This document shows positions 46,495 to 55,231 of a stretch of DNA of 64,000 nt, in pieces. The notes beneath the pieces were generated by a model that was given only the letters and a program-made list of their open reading frames with translations, had not been told where the DNA came from and made no database searches. Within the stretch, counting starts at the first letter, position 1, and the number at the start of each line of letters is the position of its first letter. Origin of the DNA: Agaribacillus aureus (lineage in GTDB: Bacteria > Bacteroidota > Bacteroidia > Cytophagales > Cyclobacteriaceae); assembly GCA_030442055.1 (NCBI GenBank), contig JAUJEB010000001.1:186001-250000 (forward strand). Direction: 5' to 3'. Position numbers and translations under genes: made by a program.

Positions 46495-47856
46495 TTATTT
46501 TTTGGAAGCCATTTTTATCGTTCTTTCCAGTTGATGAGAAATCAATTCCAATCCCAGCGTAGTTTCCTGCTTGAATTCCCGCAAGCTTAAATACTTCCTC
46601 ACATAGTAGACCGACAACATGCCGGTAGACAGCGACAGAAGAATGATAAGAATGATAATTACCTTCGATTGCGATAGCTGATCGGTTAGGTTGCTGTTGG
46701 CTTCGGAAAGCTGATAGGTTTCAAAGGCATTTTTTAAGACGTAGCGGCCATTTAAACTCCCCAGTTCATCGTTGAGGCTTCGCAACAAGTTGGCCTGTTG
46801 ATTTTCAAACTTAAAATAAGAAATAATCTGATCTGTGGGAATTTGCACGGTGGTTTGCCTTTCGTTTAAGGCGATCACCTCATCCAGCGCATCCATTAAA
46901 TTGGTATTGATGACAGACTTATCGGCCACCATTATTCCTTCTTCAAGATAAGTCAGCGCCTTTTTATAATTTTGTTGTTTAGTGGCTAACCTGCTTAACA
47001 ATACCCGGGTGCTTAAGGCAAAATTGGGATCACCAAGCTCATCTTTCAAGGTAAGTGCTTTCTGCAAGTATACTCCGGCATTATCCAAATCATCATTATA
47101 CAGGTGTGCCTCGCCTATATTGTTGTAGGCAATAGCAGATTTTTTCTTAAAATCTTTCAATCCCCGGGCCGCCTCAATGGACAACATATACTCCTCAATG
47201 GCCCGATCATATTGCTTCATCTTAAAGTAGGTGGCGCCGAGGTAGTTATGAGCTTTACTGGTTAGGGATTGATTTTTTTTATTGTCATTTGATGAGAGGC
47301 ATTGGTTGAGATGTGTCAATGATTTTTCATAGTCTTTAATTTCGATGTAACATCTTGCCATTTCGTAGTGTGTCTTTGCTGCCATTTGGGCATCTTCGCT
47401 CAAATGGTACTGATCCAAAGCATTTCCTAAATATAACAGCGCATTGGCAAAATCATTCCCGGCTTGAAATACCTGTCCGATATTGTATAAGGCAACAGCA
47501 ATATTTTTATTATCGTTTGCTTTTTTATATAACTGATGAGCTTCAAATAGATAAGTCGCTGAGCTTTTTAGGGCACCTCTTCCCTTATAAATGATGGCTT
47601 TTGCCCAGACCGAATTAGTATATCTTTTCTGGTTTCCTATAATTTTAGCTAGATCGCCCATTTTATTAGCGAAATACAACGCTGTATCGGGATGGTCCTT
47701 GTAGGTATCTTTGATAATTTCCCACATTAGCTCGACCTTAGCTCTCTTGTCTGAGGTTTTTTCTAGTTTTGTTATTGTAATTTCTGGTAATGGCTTACCC
47801 CAACTGTGCAAAGAGATTGCCACCAGTACTGAAAAAGTAAAAATTTTCGTATTCAT
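46495..47856 (-). CDS. TPR protein with one C-terminal membrane helix and no output domain (copy A)
   Basis: A 453-residue protein with a signal peptide (MNTKIFTFSVLVAISLHSWG). At least five tetratricopeptide repeats lie between ~85 and 320 (for example SKAHNYLGATYFKMKQYDRAIEEYMLS and SAIAYNNIGEAHLYNDDLDNAGVYL parts). A single membrane helix (IIILIILLSLSTGMLSVYYV, about 399-418) is followed by only ~35 cytoplasmic residues. The layout equals the sensor half of Bacteroidota TPR histidine kinases or regulators but stops where the signalling coiled coil would begin. It is paralogous to the gene at 48553-49884. Function unknown. Confidence 0.8.
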   Translation of the reverse strand: MNTKIFTFSVLVAISLHSWGKPLPEITITKLEKTSDKRAKVELMWEIIKDTYKDHPDTALYFANKMGDLAKIIGNQKRYTNSVWAKAIIYKGRGALKSSATYLFEAHQLYKKANDNKNIAVALYNIGQVFQAGNDFANALLYLGNALDQYHLSEDAQMAAKTHYEMARCYIEIKDYEKSLTHLNQCLSSNDNKKNQSLTSKAHNYLGATYFKMKQYDRAIEEYMLSIEAARGLKDFKKKSAIAYNNIGEAHLYNDDLDNAGVYLQKALTLKDELGDPNFALSTRVLLSRLATKQQNYKKALTYLEEGIMVADKSVINTNLMDALDEVIALNERQTTVQIPTDQIISYFKFENQQANLLRSLNDELGSLNGRYVLKNAFETYQLSEANSNLTDQLSQSKVIIILIILLSLSTGMLSVYYVRKYLSLREFKQETTLGLELISHQLERTIKMASKK

Positions 47857-47953
47857 GGTATTATAAATCGAAAGAGTCGAACACTAGGAAATTTAAAAGC
47901 GATCCAGGGGTAATAATCTCCTAATTTACCATAAATATTTGAAAAAAAACAAA

Positions 47954-47974
47954 GTAGCAGGAAATTCCTGCTAC
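47954..47974 (-). terminator. Intrinsic terminator after the 55-aa lipoprotein
   Basis: GTAGCAGGAA/TTCCTGCTAC forms a compact stem 10 bp past the small lipoprotein stop and is followed on the minus strand by TTTGTTTTTTTT. Confidence 0.75.
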
Positions 47975-47983
47975 CAAATAAAA

Positions 47984-48151
47984 TCAATCATCGCCATCAA
48001 TATCCCCCTCACTTTCTTCGGTCTCACCATCCGTTGCTGTAACCTCCGGCAAATCAAATTTTGGTTGGACTTCTTCCAGGTTGTCTTCCTCACACCCGTA
48101 AAAAGAAATTGAAAACCCAACAACCAGCATTAGCAATATTAACTTTTTCAT
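47984..48151 (-). CDS. Small acidic lipoprotein, 55 aa
   Basis: A short gene that starts MKKLILLMLVVGFSISFYGC, a textbook lipoprotein signal with the lipidated Cys at residue 20, followed by 35 acidic residues that end in EGDIDGDD. The mature part is strongly negative and has no known domain. It has its own terminator and lies between two paralogous TPR-membrane protein genes on the same strand. The signal and the terminator make it a credible gene although it is short. It might be a partner or ligand of the TPR proteins; that is a guess. Confidence 0.7.
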   Translation of the reverse strand: MKKLILLMLVVGFSISFYGCEEDNLEEVQPKFDLPEVTATDGETEESEGDIDGDD

Positions 48152-48552
48152 AGCATTTTTTTTATTTTAACAATTAGACATGGTCTCCTTCTTTCATTCA
48201 CATTAAGTAGGACACACAATTTTAGATGTCGTACTGTCAATAATATAACAAATCGCCAGAAGATTAAGGTAGGATACTAAAATTAAATGGAACGCCAGCT
48301 GATAAATTAAATTTTTCAAAGTTTAAGTTTGATTATTAGCATAGAGGCTGAAGGAATTTTGCCGGTTAACCCTAATAATTCTTTGTAATTTTGGCAAATT
48401 TATTTCATGCAATGCACACGAAAATTGGCAGGAAAGCGTATGATATGGAGTATTTAGTATACAGGAATCAGGATCAATAAATGTCACGTCTATTTTCCAT
48501 CATGATAAAAAATAAGGTACAACAAAGGCATAGAATAAAAATAAATAGCCCA
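48152..48552. other. Intergenic region, no gene identified
   Basis: About 400 AT-rich bases between the TPR copy B stop and the small lipoprotein gene. It should hold the lipoprotein promoter. A 22-codon plus-strand frame (MHTKIGRKAYDMEYL...) begins near 48414 after a TAATTTTG element at 48386-48393, but nothing else supports it. Confidence 0.35.
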
Positions 48553-49884
48553 TTAAATGTCCTTGATATCTTGCCACATTTGACTAACAAATAATTTGAA
48601 TTTCTGCTTCTGGTAATACAATAATATTAAAAACCCGATAATCACCAGCAGGCAAAAACAAGCAAGCCACAAGGAAAAATGACGTACCTTATCAACTTTC
48701 TCTCCTAGGTACACCGCCTCGCTTCTTAGTTCATTTTTTAAAATGGTCGATAATATCGATTGTTGAAATTCAGCTTCTTTCAATTCGTTGATAAGCCGAG
48801 CGTACTGCTCATTAAGATCAATGATCTTTTGCAAGTCACCTGCCGTTAAATTTTGCTTACTTTTATAAGCCTGGTTGAGTAACAAGGAAGCCTCCTTCAA
48901 ATTTTTACTTATACGGTTTTTGTCTAAAATCTGAACGATTCCTTCTAAATGCGCAATTGCCGGGGAAGGCTTATTTTCCAGCAAATCCAATTTCGCCAAG
49001 TTGATCAATGTACCCGCCAAAAGTTCCTTATTATCCAGTTCGCGTTTAAGTACCAAAGCCTTTTCGTAGTACATTCGTGCCCTTTGATAATCTTCTTTTT
49101 CAATATAAACTTCCCCGATATTATTGTGGGAGATGGCTGATTTCAGGTTATAGTCCTTTAAACCGACTGCTAATTCCCTGGATCTTTCATATTCTATTAT
49201 GGCTCGATCGTAATCTTTTAATTTGTAATAATTAACACCTAAGTAGTTGTGGGCTTTACTGGTAAGTCCCGGATTTATTTTAAGATCATTTATTTTGATG
49301 CACTGTCTGAGATTAAATAATGATTCTTTGTAATCAGCAACTTCAATAAGGCATCTTGCTATTTCATAGTGAATTGCCGCCGAGAATATACCATTTTTTG
49401 ATTTTCTGTTTTCTTTTAGCGCTTGTCTTAAATAAAAAAGAGCATTCTCAATATCATTAATATCAAAAAAAATCTTCCCAATATTATACAAGGCAATTGG
49501 TACCTTTCTCTTATCTTTCAATTCTTCGTACAAGTCAAGTGCTTCAATTAAGTATTTGATTGTTATTCTCAGATTATCTTTTTTCCTATAAACCATAGCC
49601 TTCGCCCAAGTAGCATTTGCGAACATTTTTTGATTTTTTGATTTTTCAGCTAGTCTTTCTTGTACACCGGCAAAATATAATGTTGTATCATATTCGGAAA
49701 TCTGATATGTCTTCCTTGTAATTTTCCATAATAGTTTTAATCGCTCCTCATCATCATAAGTGGTCTCCAAAGCTCTGATCAGTGAATCGGGCATTTGCTG
49801 GCCCAATGATTTAAGAGGTGAAGCTAAAAGGAAGAATACAATGAATTTTATGATGATTTTTTGTTTCCCGCGCATTTCCCACAC
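48553..49884 (-). CDS. TPR protein with one C-terminal membrane helix and no output domain (copy B)
   Basis: A 443-residue paralogue of the TPR protein at 46495-47856, with shared strings such as LTSKAHNYLG and ALYNIG. The signal/anchor region is KIIIKFIVFFLLASPLKSLG, with a possible start at the fourth residue. TPR repeats run about 85-320. A coiled stretch and one membrane helix (WLACFCLLVIIGFLILLYYQ) come near the C-terminus, with only ~20 residues after it. As in the other copy, no kinase or DNA-binding domain follows. The two copies flank a 55-aa lipoprotein gene. Confidence 0.8.
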   Translation of the reverse strand: MWEMRGKQKIIIKFIVFFLLASPLKSLGQQMPDSLIRALETTYDDEERLKLLWKITRKTYQISEYDTTLYFAGVQERLAEKSKNQKMFANATWAKAMVYRKKDNLRITIKYLIEALDLYEELKDKRKVPIALYNIGKIFFDINDIENALFYLRQALKENRKSKNGIFSAAIHYEIARCLIEVADYKESLFNLRQCIKINDLKINPGLTSKAHNYLGVNYYKLKDYDRAIIEYERSRELAVGLKDYNLKSAISHNNIGEVYIEKEDYQRARMYYEKALVLKRELDNKELLAGTLINLAKLDLLENKPSPAIAHLEGIVQILDKNRISKNLKEASLLLNQAYKSKQNLTAGDLQKIIDLNEQYARLINELKEAEFQQSILSTILKNELRSEAVYLGEKVDKVRHFSLWLACFCLLVIIGFLILLYYQKQKFKLFVSQMWQDIKDI

Positions 49885-50273
49885 ATTCTGGTTCGGTTGT
49901 GTAATAAAATTAACAAAGTAATAAATAAGTACTACATATAAAAATAAAAATGGAAGAATTCATCCCGGTTTTATTTATTCGGGTACTTGACATTTCTTCG
50001 ATAAAAGCTCACCACCACGTTCCACCGCCTTATACCCATATTTTAAGGTATTAGGAAAAAGAATATATTTGTAATCCGCCAACAAGTTCTATAAAGACGC
50101 AGTTGCAGCAAGGTGATAAGTACCTGGTTAACCGGCAAATTACTACCAGATCCTGCGTTAAAAACTTCGGCGGGCGTCAATGCTGATCTGGCACTAATCA
50201 TAATAACCGGTTGGCAATAAAAGTATACTGATGTAAATCAGTAACGATTTCTCCAATTTGAAACCTTAGTATA
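49885..50273. other. Divergent intergenic region, no gene identified
   Basis: About 390 bp between TPR copy B and the phosphotriesterase-family gene. It holds the promoters of both. Short overlapping open frames near 50050-50220 have no start codon or recognisable motif. The inverted pair TACTGATGTAAATCAGTA at 50228-50245 could be an operator. Confidence 0.35.
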
Positions 50274-51287
50274 ATGATAAGGCACCTGAAAAAAATATGT
50301 TTTGTTGGCATACTGCTTTTAACATGGCCATCCTGTCAAACCGATCAAAAAAATGATGTTGGATTTATTAACACCGTCAATGGAAGGATCAGTGTGGAAA
50401 AGTTAAAATTTGCATTGACACATGAACATATCATGTCAAATTTTGGTGCTGAAGCTAATTACCTTCCGCAATACCAGAGGGATTCCCTTTTTGACCAGGT
50501 TCTCCCCTATCTTAAAAGCATCAAAGCGCTGGGGGTCTCCACGATATTTGATTGTACCACCGCTTATTTTGGCCGTGATGTCAACATACTTAAAGCATTA
50601 GCCGATGCCTCTGGAATGCAGCTTATTACGAATACCGGATTTTACGGAGCGGCCAATGACCGATATGTGCCAGAGTTTGCTTTCAAGCAAAATGCCGCTG
50701 AGATCTCAAAACGCTGGATTGCCGAATTTGACAATGGTATTGATCAGACTGGTATTAAGCCCGGGTTTATTAAGCTAGCTTTTGACAATGGAGCACCGTC
50801 CGAAATTGATATCAAATTGTTTGTAGCAGGCATATTAACTCATTTAAGTACCGGCCTGACCATAGCTGTTCATACGGGTGATAATCCCCTTGCCGCGGCA
50901 AAACAGCTTGCATTGCTGGAGGAACATCAGGTTAGTCCCGAAGCCTGGATATGGGTGCATGCTAATAAAGTCAAAAACGAACAACTGCTGATCGACGCTG
51001 CCAAAAAGGGAGCGTGGATCTCCCTGGACGGTGTAAAGGAAGCCAACGTTGCAGAATACATCAGAAAAATAGGCTATTTTAAGGCGCAAAATCTTCTTCA
51101 CAAGGTTTTGCTTTCACATGACGGCAATTCCTTTCCCAGGGGCGGGAAGATACGTACCTATGAGGCCATCTCCAAAAACCTCATACCCGCCTTAAAGGAG
51201 CAGGGCTACACAGATGAAGAGATAGATCAGCTTATGGTTAAAAATCCACAGCAGGCATTTGCCATAAAAATCAGGACCTCTCCCTGA
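50274..51287 (+). CDS. Phosphotriesterase-family metal hydrolase, lipoprotein
   Basis: A 337-residue exported lipoprotein (signal with WPSC, Cys about 21). It has the amidohydrolase/phosphotriesterase metal ligands in order: THEHIMS near the N-terminus (HxH), a lysine in GFIKLAFDNG at the bridging-Lys position, His in IAVHTGD, His in WIWVHANK, and the catalytic Asp in LLSHDGN. The barrel is complete and normal in length. Family members hydrolyse phosphotriesters, lactones or other esters, so the substrate is open; a lactonase-like role is common. It is convergent with the GT2 gene. Confidence 0.87.
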   Translation: MIRHLKKICFVGILLLTWPSCQTDQKNDVGFINTVNGRISVEKLKFALTHEHIMSNFGAEANYLPQYQRDSLFDQVLPYLKSIKALGVSTIFDCTTAYFGRDVNILKALADASGMQLITNTGFYGAANDRYVPEFAFKQNAAEISKRWIAEFDNGIDQTGIKPGFIKLAFDNGAPSEIDIKLFVAGILTHLSTGLTIAVHTGDNPLAAAKQLALLEEHQVSPEAWIWVHANKVKNEQLLIDAAKKGAWISLDGVKEANVAEYIRKIGYFKAQNLLHKVLLSHDGNSFPRGGKIRTYEAISKNLIPALKEQGYTDEEIDQLMVKNPQQAFAIKIRTSP

Positions 51288-51316
51288 ACTTTCTGATTTA
51301 CAAGTAAAACTACCGG

Positions 51317-52309
51317 CTATTGATTTACTTTGATTTTCTTTTCCTTCATATTGTTTACCAATACCTGGTGGTTACCGATCACGGAATAGTGACGTTGCAG
51401 TGCTTCTAAAAAGCAACCGTCTTTAATCTCATAGAATATCTCACCTCTCTCATTTATTAAATGCTCATCCTTTGGTAACAATTTGATATGACTTCCCTGT
51501 AAATCAATTTCCAGACTACCGGTCTCATCAAAATGGTATTCGCCGGTAATCCATCGTTTTTCTTTAATAGTTGGGTTCCCAAAGCCTTCATTCGAATCCT
51601 GTAGTGTTCCAAATGAACAGCCACCATCTTTAAACAGAAAGAAAACTTTGGATTCAAAAGGCGATAAATAGCTGATGTAAACTGTATGGATACTTGAAAA
51701 ATGAGCGGTGCTACCAATTCTATCCAGATCCGTATGTTTGATGACTTTGTGAAACCTTTTATCGGTAATAAAATGTTGTTTCCTGCCCAGCAGTGTCAAC
51801 CGGTTACAAAAGTCAATATCTTCATAGGAATACCCCTTCATACTTTCGTCATATCCGCCAATGGCCAAAAAGTCTTTTTTATAACAGGCTACTCTTCCAA
51901 AAGTATCGGAAATATTATTGAACTGGTCTTTATAATTCATCGATAAAAAGCTGTCAGGGTTTTCCTGAAAGTGACGGTTAATAAATTTGGCAAACCCGGG
52001 TCCTGTGAAGTTATCGGCATCGATGCCACAAACAATATCTCCTGAAGCCAGGTGAAAAGCTTGGTTTTTGGAGCGGCTCCAATCAAAGTAGCGGGGTTGG
52101 TCTGTTCTTTTAAAAATCAATTTTCCACTCGCCAGCGCTTCTTTACAGTTTTTTTCCACCCACCTGGCCAGGCCATCTTTGGAATTGTAATCATACAAAA
52201 CAAACTCGAGGTTCGCGTAATCCCTGTTATCCGCCAGATTTGCCGGTAATGTCTCCCTGATGTGTTGAAGACGGTTCATACTTACGGTGCAAAACGATAT
52301 TTTAAACAT
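51317..52309 (-). CDS. Family 2 glycosyltransferase
   Basis: A 330-residue cytoplasmic GT-A-fold glycosyltransferase. The N-terminal nucleotide-binding strand is FKISFCTVSMNRLQHIRETL, the metal/sugar-nucleotide DxD is in CGIDADNFTGPGF, and the second half has the galactosyltransferase-type FLAIGGYDESMKGYSYEDID. The last ~110 residues form a separate beta-rich tail. It transfers a sugar to an unknown acceptor. It lies 38 bp after an unusual 288-aa gene and is probably co-transcribed with it. No other polysaccharide genes are near, so a role in decorating a peptide or a small product is possible. Confidence 0.85.
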   Translation of the reverse strand: MFKISFCTVSMNRLQHIRETLPANLADNRDYANLEFVLYDYNSKDGLARWVEKNCKEALASGKLIFKRTDQPRYFDWSRSKNQAFHLASGDIVCGIDADNFTGPGFAKFINRHFQENPDSFLSMNYKDQFNNISDTFGRVACYKKDFLAIGGYDESMKGYSYEDIDFCNRLTLLGRKQHFITDKRFHKVIKHTDLDRIGSTAHFSSIHTVYISYLSPFESKVFFLFKDGGCSFGTLQDSNEGFGNPTIKEKRWITGEYHFDETGSLEIDLQGSHIKLLPKDEHLINERGEIFYEIKDGCFLEALQRHYSVIGNHQVLVNNMKEKKIKVNQ

Positions 52310-52347
52310 CCGTGCTACTGGTTAGATTGTCCATTGAATTGTCCTGA

Positions 52348-53214
52348 TCATTCTTTCATCATAGAGACTAGCCCTACTGCTTGAATCAGGCCTTTTTGTG
52401 AGAGGTCGATTCTACTACTAATATCCAGGATGATTTCCATAATGATCCAGGAAGTAACATTTTGAATTTGTCCTGGTTCTGTCTTTTGCTTTAGATGAAT
52501 TATCTCCAGCCAGTCCTCTACCCGGTTTTGTACCAGATCAGTCTCCCCAATAATTTGATTTTTAATACTATTGAAAGTATCGTGTATTGCAAGTCGTTCC
52601 TGACGATAAATATCTTGTCCCTGCTGCAAAAAAACGTCTATTAAATACCCTTTATCACCGGCCCGCCGCTTTATAGCTTCTATTAATTCTTTGAAAACAG
52701 CCATGGCTTCTATATGATATTTCAGCCTGAAATGAATGTTCAGGACCATCAATAACTCCAGGAAAATTTTGAAGGTGGCCGCATCGTCCCAACGGTTTTC
52801 AAGTGATAACCGCTTCAGGCAATGCATTGACAGCAAGTGATAATAAGCCGCTGGGTTTTGAAGCTTTGCTGTTGCCTCTGCCGTTTTGAACGGGTCCCTT
52901 TCCCAAAAATAAATACTGTTATAAGGAAAATCCATGAACAACTGATTCAAGGGCAGCTGCATTTTCAACGCTTTTGCTTTGTGTTCATCAAAAAAAGAAT
53001 CCATACTATCCTTTATATCCTTTACAAGCTTTTCTCCCCTGGCCTTATTGCCATTGGACAAATACATGGTAATGTTCTCACCTTTATAATTACTAAAAAA
53101 AAAGTTAACAGTGTTAAAATCATTACCTGCTAAAAGTGGTAAAATACCCCATTTGACCAGACGGCACTTTTGATCATGCGGATAATAAATGGAAAACAAC
53201 AACGGGTATGTCAT
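52348..53214 (-). CDS. 288-aa protein, possibly a diverged stand-alone SpaB_C (lantibiotic dehydratase C-terminal) domain
   Basis: I do not recognise this with certainty. The first 75 residues follow the pattern of the thiopeptide/lantibiotic SpaB_C domain: LLFSIYYPHDQ, LVKWGILPLLA, then VNFFFSNYKGENITMYLSNG where the family usually has FFIRY...HLRLR, then a helix DSFFDEHKAKA, and later YNSIYFWERDPFKTAEATA. The rest is helical, including KYHIEAMAVFKELIEA. The HxRxR residues are replaced, so it is diverged or not catalytic. It lies upstream of the GT2 gene. No lanthipeptide-like precursor was found nearby. Alternative: an unrelated helical protein. Confidence 0.55.
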   Translation of the reverse strand: MTYPLLFSIYYPHDQKCRLVKWGILPLLAGNDFNTVNFFFSNYKGENITMYLSNGNKARGEKLVKDIKDSMDSFFDEHKAKALKMQLPLNQLFMDFPYNSIYFWERDPFKTAEATAKLQNPAAYYHLLSMHCLKRLSLENRWDDAATFKIFLELLMVLNIHFRLKYHIEAMAVFKELIEAIKRRAGDKGYLIDVFLQQGQDIYRQERLAIHDTFNSIKNQIIGETDLVQNRVEDWLEIIHLKQKTEPGQIQNVTSWIIMEIILDISSRIDLSQKGLIQAVGLVSMMKE

Positions 53215-53389
53215 CCTTTCTTCATTTACTGGTTGAAAAATTTGCTACGCTCCATACAAAATAGTCCAGATTACACTGGCATTACTATTAAATAATGACG
53301 TAATTCTGATTGGCAACGGGCTCCTGAACACGCTGAACCATATCTCGAATAGCTAAATGAAATAACCTGCTTCCACAAATTTATCAATT

Positions 53390-53815
53390 ATGACCATACT
53401 CGAAAAAATACTGAAATATTCTCCCATGCATATCAGTCTGTTAATGATCCGCTTGTGGTTGGGTTCCATTATGCTAAAGCATAGCAGCGCCTACCTTTTC
53501 GGTGGAAAAATGGGAGAATTTACAAACTTTTTAACCGGTTTGGGATTCCCGGTCCCGGAGACCATGGCCTACCTATCCCAGGGAGCTGAATTTATAACAG
53601 CTATATTAATTATCATCGGTTTTAGGTTTGGTGCCATCATCCTGGCGTTCAATATGGCTATTGCGGTATTGGTCGCCCATAAATTGCTGATATTTACCGA
53701 AGGAGAGCTGGCTTTTAATTATCTGATCCTGGCGTTGACTATTTCACTGTTGGGTACCGGGAAATACGGATTAGATCAGATTATTTTGAATAGAATAAAC
53801 CAGTCAGCCGGTTGA
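53390..53815 (+). CDS. DoxX-family membrane protein
   Basis: A 141-residue four-helix inner-membrane protein. It shows the DoxX features: an N-terminal helix with LLMIRLWLGSIMLKHS, the loop FTNFLTGLGFPVPETMAYLS, the helix with QGAEFITAILIIIGF, and two more helices. DoxX-like proteins are linked to redox and thiosulfate chemistry in some species, but most are uncharacterised. It appears monocistronic; no obvious link to its neighbours. Confidence 0.87.
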   Translation: MTILEKILKYSPMHISLLMIRLWLGSIMLKHSSAYLFGGKMGEFTNFLTGLGFPVPETMAYLSQGAEFITAILIIIGFRFGAIILAFNMAIAVLVAHKLLIFTEGELAFNYLILALTISLLGTGKYGLDQIILNRINQSAG

Positions 53816-53998
53816 GAAAGCAGGTCTGTTGAAGCAGGTTTGGATTGTTGTCTGGTTACCTGGGCAATTCATTGATTAAATCGTATCTTTAATATATGAT
53901 TTGGTTTAAATTTAAATCATGCTATGCTGATACCTGCTATCTAAATTTATTCAAGTACGTATAAACTATTAATGGCCGTATTATCCCATTACCACCCT

Positions 53999-55231
53999 AT
54001 GACCAGGATACTGACCGTAATTATAAATCTTGTTGTAGTCAACATTACCCTTACGGTTACTGCACAAGATCAACAGCGAAGGGATTTGCTGTTTAATTCC
54101 ACCGAGAAAAACTTTCGGCTGGGTACGGAAGCGCTGGATGATGGGAAGTATCAAAAGGCAATACAATATTTTGACGCCTGCCTGTACAAAAACCACCTTT
54201 ATACACAAGCTTATTTTTCACGTGCCACTGCCAAGGAATGGCTGAAGCAATACAAAGGTGCTTTGACCGATTACAACATCCTTCTTGAATTAGTTCCCGA
54301 CCATTCGGAAGGAACCATGGCACGAGGAATCCTCAGGTATAATCTGAAGCAGTATACTTTGGCAAAGGAGGATTTTTTAAAATTTCTGTCTTTGCCAAAG
54401 GGAGTGACCAACACCGTTTTTTTCAGGTCATCGCTATTTCAGTCTGGTACCGATAAAATCATGACCGCACAAGGCACTACCGTTGAAATATACAATTACC
54501 TGGGTTTGACCAATACCAAATTAAAAGCTTTTAAGCAGGCCATTCTTTACTTCGACAGCGCCATCCACATCAATTCCAGTGAGCCCGATTATCTCATTAA
54601 CAGAGGGATCGCCCATGAGGGGCTGGGAAATAAGGACGCGGCCGTCACTGATTACCGGGCCGCTTTGCTACTCGATCCAGGTAATGCGTTGGCCAGTTAT
54701 AATCTGGGTGTATTGGCCACCCGGACCAGCGATACAGCATTAGCCATTGAAACCTATACGGAAGTGATACAACAAGACTCCACCCTGGCCTATGCCTTTA
54801 CGCAAAGAGGCATTGCAAAAATGGAAAGCCAGGATTACGAAGGGGCCCTGCAGGATTATAATGCTGCTTTGAAGCTGGATGATCACAACCCTGAAAACTG
54901 GCTGAATCGAGGGTTGGCCAAGGAAAAACTTGGCGACTTCGCCGGGGCATACCGGGATTTCAGTCAGACCATTCACCTCAAACCTGATCATGACAAAGCC
55001 TATTTGAGCCGTGCCAACGTCTTGATCAGGCTGGATAAATACGAAGAAGCCATTCAAAATTACGACATTGCATTGTTTTATTATCCGTCCTATGGACTGG
55101 CCTACTTTAACAGGGGCATAGCCAAGCACAATTACAGGGGATCTCCTGAAGCTTGTCCGGATTTACAAAAGGCCCTTGAACTGGGCATTCAAAACGCTGC
55201 GCCTATCATCAAAAAAATCTGTCGGGATTAA
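53999..55231 (+). CDS. Secreted tetratricopeptide-repeat protein
   Basis: A protein of about 410 residues with a signal peptide from the ATG at 53999 (MTRILTVIINLVVVNITL, then TVTAQ); an in-frame ATG at 53972 would put nine extra residues before it. Eight to nine TPR units run through the mature part with the usual pattern (for example ALQDYNAALKLDDHNPENWL, GLAKEKLGDFAGAYRDFSQT, SRANVLIRLDKYEEAIQNYD). It probably acts as a protein-protein scaffold in the periplasm. No enzymatic domain. Monocistronic. Confidence 0.9.
   Translation: MTRILTVIINLVVVNITLTVTAQDQQRRDLLFNSTEKNFRLGTEALDDGKYQKAIQYFDACLYKNHLYTQAYFSRATAKEWLKQYKGALTDYNILLELVPDHSEGTMARGILRYNLKQYTLAKEDFLKFLSLPKGVTNTVFFRSSLFQSGTDKIMTAQGTTVEIYNYLGLTNTKLKAFKQAILYFDSAIHINSSEPDYLINRGIAHEGLGNKDAAVTDYRAALLLDPGNALASYNLGVLATRTSDTALAIETYTEVIQQDSTLAYAFTQRGIAKMESQDYEGALQDYNAALKLDDHNPENWLNRGLAKEKLGDFAGAYRDFSQTIHLKPDHDKAYLSRANVLIRLDKYEEAIQNYDIALFYYPSYGLAYFNRGIAKHNYRGSPEACPDLQKALELGIQNAAPIIKKICRD

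Noticed and set aside
50050-50223. Overlapping open frames upstream of the phosphotriesterase gene
   Set aside because: No start codon, two frames open at once and no motif; not supportable as a gene.
53288-53341. 17-codon frame upstream of the SpaB_C-like gene as a RiPP precursor
   Set aside because: It has no Cys, Ser or Thr and no leader-like part, so it cannot be a lanthipeptide or thiopeptide precursor.
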